From Fulvimarina sp. (GTDB taxonomy: Bacteria > Pseudomonadota > Alphaproteobacteria > Rhizobiales > Rhizobiaceae): a stretch of DNA of 64,000 bases. The notes under the pieces are model-generated. The model ran no database searches and was not told the origin of the DNA. It worked only from the letters and a program-made list of their open reading frames with translations. The stretch lies in contig PACL01000064.1 of NCBI GenBank assembly GCA_002700095.1, positions 88,984-152,983 on the forward strand, written 5' to 3'. The position numbers were made by a program, and so were the translations under genes. Shown here piece by piece: positions 58,104-64,000 of the stretch. Within the stretch, counting starts at the first letter, position 1; every line of letters begins with the position of its first letter.

Positions 58104-59809
58104 GCGACCATCCGGAGGCCGCAATCCCGGCTGCAGCGGCGCTCTCCGCTTCGATCGCGGCGATCGACGCCGGATTGAAATCCGGCGATACCGATGCTTT
58201 GGGCCCGATGATCGCCGAGGCCCGCGCGCGCTGGCCGAAGGAGCTTCGCCTCGTCCTCTTCGAGGGCGCCCATCTCGCGGCGACCGGGCGGACGGCCGCG
58301 GCGGAAGGCTGCTTCAGATCCGCGATGGCCAGCCATCCCTCCAATCCCTGGCCCGCGGTCCGGCTGCTCGAACTGCTTCTCGCCGGCAAGAGGATCGCCG
58401 AGGCCGCAGCGCTGTTCGCGTCGACGGTCTGGCCCGGCCCGGCCCCGGTGCAGACGCGGCTCCCCTTCCTCTCCCGCATCACCAGCGCGATCGGCGATCT
58501 TGCCGAGCGACGCCGCTTCCTCGACGCGCTGATGCGCGGCACCCAGGACGATCGCTTCGTCCTTGCCAAACGAGCCGCCCTCAGTATCAGGGCGCGCGAC
58601 CGGGTCGAGGCGGAAGCGCTGCTCGACCGGGCCCGCGCCCTCGGGCCCCTTCCGGACGACGCGCAGGTTCTCGCCCTCGAGATCATGATCACCGCGACGC
58701 GGTTCGAGGAAGCGCTGGCGCTGGCCAACGACCTGCGAGCCCGCTTTCCGGACCGTGCGGATTTCGCCCGCCGGGCCATCCAGGCAGCGCATTTCCTCGG
58801 CCGGCGCGAGGAAATGGTCGAGCTCCTCGACGAGGCGCTGGAGCGCTGGCCGGGCGACTGGCTGATGGTCTTCCGCTACAATCGATGCACGGTGCCGATG
58901 GCCGACGACCGGCGGCTTTTCGCGAGGCTTGCGGCCCAGCGGCCGGTGATGGGCGAAAACCAGCGCTGGCTGTTTCAATACGTCGTCGCCTGCCTGCGCC
59001 ACGGCCGCACGGCGGAAGCACTGGAGGCGCTTGCCCTCGTGCAGGACACGGGGCCGGCAGGCTCCATGGCCGCGCCGCTGCGCGCCGCCCTCGCCCGGCT
59101 GCCGGCAGAGGATTGGCGGTCGACCCGCGGCATCGTCAACGATCCGGCGCGGGAGGGGCAGGTCGTCACCCGGCCCGGCGCCTGCGCGACGCTGGTGCTC
59201 CTCGCCGGGGTGCAGGGCGGGCTCGGCTATCTGCCGATGGATCACACGGACGCCCTGATGGCCAGGCTGCCCGTCAATGTCGTCTATCTGCGCGATCTCG
59301 ACCATCGCGGCTTCACGGGTGGCATGCGCGGCCTCGGCCCGGGGCCGGCGGACATGATCGCCGGGCTGCGAAGCATCACCGAGCCTTGGGGCCTGCCGGT
59401 CGTCACCTTCGGCTCCTCCATCGGCGGGGTCGCCGCGATCCGCACCGCTCTCGATCTTCGCGCCCATGCGGCGATCTCCTTCGCCGGGCCGATCCATCTC
59501 GGCGCCCTGGTGGAAGAGGAGGAGGACCAGCCCGGCGCCGACGCCAGGACCACGATCTTCGGCCAGTTCGCCGCCGCCGATCTCAGCCTCGTCGAGCGGG
59601 TGCGCCAGCACCCGGACGTCCCCGTCTACCAATGCTACGGCGCGGATTTCGCACCCGACGTCGCCGATGCGGAGCTGCTGCGCGGCCTGCCCAATGCCGT
59701 GCTCATTCCCGTGCCAGGCTGCGCCGACCATTTCGCCATCGAGCACATGATCGCCGATGGCAGCTTCTTCACCATCATCGAACGCGCGATCAAGGGCGGG
59801 CGGCCATGA
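58100..59809 (+). CDS. TPR / alpha-beta hydrolase fusion
   Basis: The 569-residue product has an N-terminal helical repeat region (about 15-330) with TPR-like units (LLFEGAHLAATGRTAAAEGCF, VRLLELLLAGKRIAEA) and a C-terminal alpha/beta hydrolase domain (about 350-565). The nucleophile elbow is GSSIGG (Ser near 438-439), with a candidate Asp in FAPDVADAE and His in GCADHFA. It could be an esterase or acyltransferase acting on the acyl group handled by the downstream carrier protein. Its start overlaps the preceding stop by four bases, and its stop overlaps the next start by four. Confidence 0.82.
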   Translation: MSDHPEAAIPAAAALSASIAAIDAGLKSGDTDALGPMIAEARARWPKELRLVLFEGAHLAATGRTAAAEGCFRSAMASHPSNPWPAVRLLELLLAGKRIAEAAALFASTVWPGPAPVQTRLPFLSRITSAIGDLAERRRFLDALMRGTQDDRFVLAKRAALSIRARDRVEAEALLDRARALGPLPDDAQVLALEIMITATRFEEALALANDLRARFPDRADFARRAIQAAHFLGRREEMVELLDEALERWPGDWLMVFRYNRCTVPMADDRRLFARLAAQRPVMGENQRWLFQYVVACLRHGRTAEALEALALVQDTGPAGSMAAPLRAALARLPAEDWRSTRGIVNDPAREGQVVTRPGACATLVLLAGVQGGLGYLPMDHTDALMARLPVNVVYLRDLDHRGFTGGMRGLGPGPADMIAGLRSITEPWGLPVVTFGSSIGGVAAIRTALDLRAHAAISFAGPIHLGALVEEEEDQPGADARTTIFGQFAAADLSLVERVRQHPDVPVYQCYGADFAPDVADAELLRGLPNAVLIPVPGCADHFAIEHMIADGSFFTIIERAIKGGRP

Positions 59810-61065
59810 GCGACCGCACGATCCTGATGACCGGCATGTTCGACATGGACAATTACGGGGATCTGCTCTTCCCGCTGGTTGCGGCCCACCGCCTGCAGCC
59901 CGCGGGCTTGCGCGTCCAGCCGGTGGCTCCGAGCGCCAGCCGCCCGGCCTTTGCCGACGCGCTGTCCCCCATCGCGACGACGGACATGCTGGCGGGCGAG
60001 ACAAAGGCCGCGGGCATCCTCGTCGGCGGCGGCTACATCATCCATGCCGGCTCCACCGATTTCCTCGATCACTACCGGGCCTCGGATGTCGGCCCCTCGG
60101 CCGGGGTGGGGCTCTGGCTGGGCGCGGCGCTCGCCGGCGCCCTCCACGGCCTGCCGGTGGCCTGGAACGCGCCCGGCGTGCCGCATCCCTTCACCAGCCG
60201 GCAGGCGAGCCTCATCCGCCCGATGCTGGCAAGCCTCGCCTATCGCTCGGTCCGCGACGCCGGCAGCGCGCGCCTCATCGCCGCGCCGGCCGATCTTCCC
60301 CTCGCCGTCGTGCCGGATCCGATCATCGATCTGCCACGGCTCTGGCCACGGGCCGGCCTCGCTGATGATTTCCGCTCTCTCCTCGCGCGCAACGGCTTTT
60401 CGGGAGAAACACGGCTCCTCGCCGTGCATGTGCGCAACCGCTCCATGAAGGGGCTGGAGCCGGCATGGCTCGGCGCCGAGATCGGTCGCTTCGCCGCCGC
60501 GCGCGGCCTGACCCCGATGCTGATCGGCATCGGCGCGAGCCATGACGATCCCGCCGTCGCCCGCAGCCTCGCCCCCTTCCTCGGGATGCCGCACCTGCTT
60601 CTGGACGAGGCCGGCAGACTGCGCGAGATCACCGCCGCCCTCGCCCACAGCCGCCTCTATCTCGGCGCCTCGCTGCACGGCTATATCGTCAGCACGGCCT
60701 ATGGCGTGCCGGGCGTTCTGGTGGGGCGTCCGGCCTACCACAAGTTCTCCGGCTTCCTCGCCCACACCGGCCGCGAGAGCGATCTCGCCGGAAGCTGGCC
60801 GGAGGCCTTCGAGATCGCCGCGGCGCTTGGACCCGAGACCGACGCCCGCCCGCCCGCCACTGCCCATGACGCCCTCGACGCCCATTGGCGGGCGATCGCC
60901 GCCGCCTTCGATGCGCCGCCGCCGTCCGGCGGCGAGTTCGCCCTCGCCCTCCTCAAGTCGGGGCTCGCCTCAGAGGGGCCGGGCTGGGCGTTGGACCCCT
61001 TCCTCAATCGCCGCATGCGCGCCGCTCCCGGCGCCGAAGGAGAACAGACCCATGGACGCCGGTAG
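59806..61065 (+). CDS. second polysaccharide pyruvyltransferase-like protein
   Basis: The 419-residue product is a paralogue of the domain encoded two genes upstream: MFDMDNYGDLLFPLVAA, LVGGGYIIHAG, AWNAPGVPHPF, YLGASLHGYIVSTAYGVP and FSGFLAHTGRE. It has no zinc ribbon or methyltransferase extension. The two may act together or on different sugars. Its start overlaps the upstream stop (ATGA), and its end overlaps the carrier-protein gene by 14 bases. Confidence 0.88.
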   Translation: MSDRTILMTGMFDMDNYGDLLFPLVAAHRLQPAGLRVQPVAPSASRPAFADALSPIATTDMLAGETKAAGILVGGGYIIHAGSTDFLDHYRASDVGPSAGVGLWLGAALAGALHGLPVAWNAPGVPHPFTSRQASLIRPMLASLAYRSVRDAGSARLIAAPADLPLAVVPDPIIDLPRLWPRAGLADDFRSLLARNGFSGETRLLAVHVRNRSMKGLEPAWLGAEIGRFAAARGLTPMLIGIGASHDDPAVARSLAPFLGMPHLLLDEAGRLREITAALAHSRLYLGASLHGYIVSTAYGVPGVLVGRPAYHKFSGFLAHTGRESDLAGSWPEAFEIAAALGPETDARPPATAHDALDAHWRAIAAAFDAPPPSGGEFALALLKSGLASEGPGWALDPFLNRRMRAAPGAEGEQTHGRR

Positions 61066-61342
61066 CCGCCTGCCCTGCGATCGCGCGCAGCTGCGCAGCT
61101 GGATGATCGACTACATTACGGCCGTGCTGGCGATCCCCGCCGAGAAAATCGACGCGAATGCCGCCTTCGACAGCTACGGCTTCGATTCCGTCGAGGCCGT
61201 CGTCATGGCCGGGGTGATGGAGGAGGAGTTCGGCGTCCCCGTCGATCCCATCCAGCTGTTCGAACATCCGACCATCGCGGATTTTTCAGCGCGCTACGCC
61301 CGCGAAGAGACGCCGGCGACGGCATCGCCGCCCGCCTCATGA
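61052..61342 (+). CDS. acyl carrier protein
   Basis: The 96-residue product is a single carrier domain with the phosphopantetheine Ser46 in YGFDSVEAVVM. Helix III and the acidic EEEFGVPVDP stretch are typical. It carries an acyl or amino-acyl group as a thioester after modification by a phosphopantetheinyl transferase encoded elsewhere. The ATG at 61052 follows AAGGAGAAC. It overlaps the pyruvyltransferase-like gene (14 bases) and the GT2 gene (4 bases). It is likely the partner of the acyl-AMP ligase three genes downstream. Confidence 0.93.
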   Translation: MDAGSRLPCDRAQLRSWMIDYITAVLAIPAEKIDANAAFDSYGFDSVEAVVMAGVMEEEFGVPVDPIQLFEHPTIADFSARYAREETPATASPPAS

Positions 61343-62208
61343 CCGCGCCCGAGGTCTCGCTCGTCGTCGTCAGCTACGAGATCGCGCGCGAATTGCCCCG
61401 CACGCTGCGCTCCCTTGCGCCTCCCTATCAGCGTGCTTGCCCGCGCGGTCGCTCTGAGATCATCGTGGTCGACAACGGCTCTTCCCGGCCGCCGGAAGCA
61501 GCTGCCTTCGCAGATCTCGACGCCGACCTGCGCGTGCTGCACCAGGAAAGCCCCACCGTCTCCCCCGTGGCGGCCGTCAATACAGGCCTCGCTGCGGCCA
61601 GGGCGCCGCTCGTCGGTGTCTTCATCGACGGGGCCCGCCTCGCCTCGCCCGGCCTGGTCGCGGGCGCGCTCGCAGCGGCGGCGCTGCATCCGCGGCCGGT
61701 CGTCGCCACCTTGAACTACCAGCTCGGGCCCGCTCTGCATTACGACGCGGCAAGCCACGGCTACGACCAGGCGGCGGAGGACCGGCTTCTCGCGGGCATC
61801 GGCTGGCCAGCGGACGGCACCCGGCTCTTCGAGGTCTCGACGCCGGAATTTCGCGCCGGCGAGGCGGGTCCCATCCTGGAGAGCAACGGCCTCTTCCTGC
61901 CGCGCGCCCTGTGGGACGAGCTCGGCGGCTACGACACCGCCTTCACCGAGCCCGGCGGCGGGGTGGTCAACGCCGACACTCTGCTGCGAGCCTGCGCCCT
62001 GCCCGGAACCCAGCTCATCCGCCTCCTAGGCGAAGGCACGTTCCACCAGTTCCACGGTGGACTTTCCACGAGTACCCATGACAAGGCGATCGCCGTGCTG
62101 AAGCGCGGCGCCATCGCCTATCAGCGGCGCCGCGGGGTACCACTTCGCACGACCCGCACGCCGGGTTGGCTCTTCGATGCACGGACCGGCCGCAGGAGAT
62201 GGGAATGA
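61339..62208 (+). CDS. GT2-family glycosyltransferase-like protein
   Basis: The 289-residue product opens with the GT2 fold (SLVVVSYEIARELPRTLRSL, IIVVDNGSS) and contains FIDGARLASPG where the usual DxD metal motif sits, and GVVNADTLLRACA in the acceptor region. The DxD is weak (a single Asp), so catalysis is uncertain. No membrane segment is seen. It overlaps the acyl carrier protein gene and the oxygenase gene by four bases each. Confidence 0.85.
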   Translation: MTAPEVSLVVVSYEIARELPRTLRSLAPPYQRACPRGRSEIIVVDNGSSRPPEAAAFADLDADLRVLHQESPTVSPVAAVNTGLAAARAPLVGVFIDGARLASPGLVAGALAAAALHPRPVVATLNYQLGPALHYDAASHGYDQAAEDRLLAGIGWPADGTRLFEVSTPEFRAGEAGPILESNGLFLPRALWDELGGYDTAFTEPGGGVVNADTLLRACALPGTQLIRLLGEGTFHQFHGGLSTSTHDKAIAVLKRGAIAYQRRRGVPLRTTRTPGWLFDARTGRRRWE

Positions 62209-63026
62209 CGCTTGATCCCGACGACATCGCCCGCTACCGCCGCGAAGGCTTCCTGTCGCCCCTCCGCGTGATGACGGAAAGCGACATGGCCATCCGCCTC
62301 CGCGCGCTGGAGGAGATCGAGCAGTCGCGGGCCGGGCGCCTTGCCCCGCATCACAACATCAAGGCCCATCTCCTCATCCCCTGGGTCTGGGACCTCGTGC
62401 ATCACCCCGAAATCGTCGGGCCGGTCCGCGCGCTGCTCGGTCCCGACGTCCTGTGCTGGGCGGCCGGCTTCTTCGACAAGCGGCCAGGAGATCAGAAATA
62501 CGTCTCCTGGCATCAGGATTCGACCTATTGGGGCCTCTCCGAGCCCACGGGGCTGACCGCCTGGGTAGCGCTCACGCCGTCGATGCCCGAAAACGGCTGC
62601 ATGCGGGTCAGCCCGCGCACCCATCACGTTCCCCTCGCCCATGCCGATACCGGTGACCGGTCCAACATGCTGCCCGGCCGGGAGATCGTCGTCGCCGAGG
62701 TGGACGAGGCGGCGGCGGTCGACATCCGCCTGTCGCCGGGCGAGATGTCCCTCCACCACTCCCTGCTGATCCATGGCTCGCAGCCCAACACCTCCGGGCA
62801 GCGCCGCTGCGGCCTCGCTATTCGCTACATCCCCGGCCACGTGACCCGCAAAAGCAGCGAAACCGGGAGCGCGACCCTCGTCGCCGGGCGCGATCACGGC
62901 CACTTCGCGCTGGAACAGCCACCCGAATCGGCCTTTCATCCCGACGCCCTCGCCCGCTACGCCGTGATCCAGCGGCAATGGATGCGGGACGTCTTCAGCG
63001 AGTTTTCGCGCGGCACGGCTTCATGA
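62205..63026 (+). CDS. PhyH-type Fe(II)/2-oxoglutarate-dependent oxygenase
   Basis: The 273-residue product has the iron triad of phytanoyl-CoA dioxygenases: His103 and Asp105 in SWHQDSTYW and the distal His190 in LLIHGSQPNTS, with the 2-oxoglutarate Arg at 200 or 201. The Asp is present, so it should hydroxylate rather than halogenate as SyrB2 (Ala) does. Its position between a carrier protein and an acyl-AMP ligase suggests a carrier-bound substrate. It starts at 62205, overlapping the GT2 stop by four bases, and its stop overlaps the ligase start (ATGA). Confidence 0.9.
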   Translation: MTLDPDDIARYRREGFLSPLRVMTESDMAIRLRALEEIEQSRAGRLAPHHNIKAHLLIPWVWDLVHHPEIVGPVRALLGPDVLCWAAGFFDKRPGDQKYVSWHQDSTYWGLSEPTGLTAWVALTPSMPENGCMRVSPRTHHVPLAHADTGDRSNMLPGREIVVAEVDEAAAVDIRLSPGEMSLHHSLLIHGSQPNTSGQRRCGLAIRYIPGHVTRKSSETGSATLVAGRDHGHFALEQPPESAFHPDALARYAVIQRQWMRDVFSEFSRGTAS

Positions 63027-64000
63027 CGGGCGGCCTTTTCCAGCGGCTCGCCGCCCATGCCGCGGCCACCCCCGACAAGACTGCGGTGCGCTTCCTCGAA
63101 AAGGGCGAGCGGGAGACGCAAAGCCTCACCTACGCCGAACTCGCATCCGAGACGGCGCGCCTTGCCGGCGGCCTGCGCGCCCGGGGCATCGCCGGTCGTC
63201 CGGTGATCCTCGCGATACCGGCCGGCACCGCCTTCGTGACGGCGCTCCTCGCCGTCATCTCGGCCGGCGCCATCGCCGTGCCGGTGCCGTTTCCCCCGCT
63301 CGGCGAGGGGCGAAACCGCTTCCGCACGATCGTCCGCGCCATCCCGGATGCGATGATCCTCGCTGCGACGCCCGGCATCGTGGAAGCCGGTGATCCAGCG
63401 CTCGGCGAACGCCTCCTGGACCTCGGCGCGCTCATGCAAGCCTTTGACGGGCCGGCAACCCCGCCAGACCAACCGGGGCCCGACGCTCCTGCCGTCATCC
63501 AGTTCAGTTCGGGCTCGACCGCGCAGCCGCGCGGCATCGTCGTCACCCATGGCAACATCGCCGCCAATGTCGCGATGATGGCGGACGGCTTCGCGCTCGA
63601 CCGGACCAGCGTCTGTGTCCACTGGCTGCCGCCGCATCACGACATGGGGCTGTTCGGCGCCATTCTGGCACCGCTCTGGTTCGGGGCGGAGGCGGTGCTG
63701 ATGCCGGCTTTCGCCTTCCTGCAGAAGCCGCTGCGCTGGCTTGCCGCCATCTCCGGCCATGGCGGCACCATCACCGGCGGCCCCAATTTCGCCTATGAGC
63801 TCTGTCTGCGCCGGATCGGCGAGGTCGATCTTGCCCGCCTCGACCTGTCGCGCCTTCGCGTCGCCTATTGCGGGGCGGAGCCCGTCCGTGCCGCGAGCCT
63901 CGCTGCCTTCGCGGCGCACACCGCCCCCGCGGGGTTCCGGCCGGAGGCGCTGCTGCCCTGCTACGGCCTTGCCGAGGCGACCCTCCTCGTCAGCGGCACG
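63023..64000 (+). CDS. fatty acyl-AMP ligase-like enzyme, N-terminal part (cut by window edge)
   Basis: 326 codons lie in the window. The adenylate-forming P-loop FSSGSTAQPRG is near residue 160. HWLPPHHDMGLFGAIL and the later YGLAEATLLVSG match fatty acyl-AMP ligases (FAAL) more than acyl-CoA ligases. FAALs activate a fatty acid with ATP and pass it to a carrier protein, here probably the one encoded at 61052. The gene continues past 64000, so the C-terminal domain and any fused modules are not visible. Its start overlaps the oxygenase stop by four bases. Confidence 0.9.
   Translation, partial: MTGGLFQRLAAHAAATPDKTAVRFLEKGERETQSLTYAELASETARLAGGLRARGIAGRPVILAIPAGTAFVTALLAVISAGAIAVPVPFPPLGEGRNRFRTIVRAIPDAMILAATPGIVEAGDPALGERLLDLGALMQAFDGPATPPDQPGPDAPAVIQFSSGSTAQPRGIVVTHGNIAANVAMMADGFALDRTSVCVHWLPPHHDMGLFGAILAPLWFGAEAVLMPAFAFLQKPLRWLAAISGHGGTITGGPNFAYELCLRRIGEVDLARLDLSRLRVAYCGAEPVRAASLAAFAAHTAPAGFRPEALLPCYGLAEATLLVSGT

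Noticed and set aside
56148..58124. Upstream part of the long minus-strand frame ending at 55395
   Set aside because: Only its last 218 codons match a methyltransferase; the rest is a shadow of the pyruvyltransferase-like gene.
57452..60004. 850-codon open frame on the minus strand
   Set aside because: It is antisense to three genes with clear domains and ATGA overlaps, and shows no family signature.
62205..63026. Halogenase like SyrB2
   Set aside because: The iron motif is HQD with Asp105 present; carrier-linked halogenases of this fold have Ala or Gly there.

Overview
The window is GC-rich bacterial chromosome with gene content typical of an alphaproteobacterium of the order Hyphomicrobiales (Rhizobiales). 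Markers are a CcrM-type adenine methylase, an ldtR - small membrane protein - hemB neighbourhood, ispH-thrB-rnhA in one run, a ctaC-ctaD-ctaB-coxF-ctaG-ctaE-DUF983-surf1 cytochrome oxidase block, an IalB-like secreted protein, and an inverted intergenic repeat of the kind common in this class. The family (possibly Aurantimonadaceae) is a guess. No insertion sequence, prophage or CRISPR array was seen.

Layout. 1-5.7 kb: the start of a glycosyltransferase-like gene cut by the window edge, a secreted protein, a TPR-methyltransferase with a pyroglutamyl-peptidase-like gene, a cold-shock gene, ccrM and a HAD phosphatase. 5.7-8.6 kb: a soluble chemoreceptor broken by a one-base frameshift, its terminator, and a lipoprotein. 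8.7-15.4 kb: thrC, an M16 peptidase, an acetyltransferase and a large membrane PAS-GGDEF-EAL protein whose GGDEF motif is degenerate. 15.4-19.4 kb: an inverted repeat, a YqgE/AlgH protein, a DsbD-N-like protein, a 1-Cys peroxiredoxin and an M42 aminopeptidase. 19.6-29.5 kb (minus strand): two tiny membrane proteins, rnhA, thrB, ispH and the aa3 oxidase biogenesis genes. 29.9-38.5 kb (plus): an IalB-like protein, tldD, then a tightly overlapping MoxR-DUF58-DUF4381-BatA-BatB-TPR-BatD operon. 38.7-44.2 kb: ldtR, a DUF6163-like gene, hemB, and an ABC importer (two permeases and an NMT1/THI5-like binding protein) with no ATPase gene nearby. 44.5 kb: tRNA-Lys(UUU).

44.9-64 kb is the most unusual part. 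It holds a two-domain sulfotransferase, a giant GT2-GT4 glycosyltransferase, a TPR-GT4-GT4 protein, a beta-helix/zinc-ribbon/methyltransferase fusion, a second methyltransferase, and then seven overlapping plus-strand genes. In order these are a pyruvyltransferase-like/zinc-ribbon/methyltransferase fusion, a TPR-alpha/beta-hydrolase fusion, a second pyruvyltransferase-like protein, an acyl carrier protein, a GT2, a PhyH-type Fe(II)/2-oxoglutarate oxygenase, and a fatty acyl-AMP ligase running off the window. Together they suggest a cell-surface or secreted glycan decorated with sulfate, methyl and possibly pyruvyl groups plus an acyl group activated by the ligase, held on the carrier protein and hydroxylated by the oxygenase. 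That pathway is inference; the domains and the overlaps between genes are visible in the sequence.

Two likely one-base indels (about 6850 and 19941) and one gene lacking a normal start codon (upstream of 41424) suggest either real decay or residual sequencing error.
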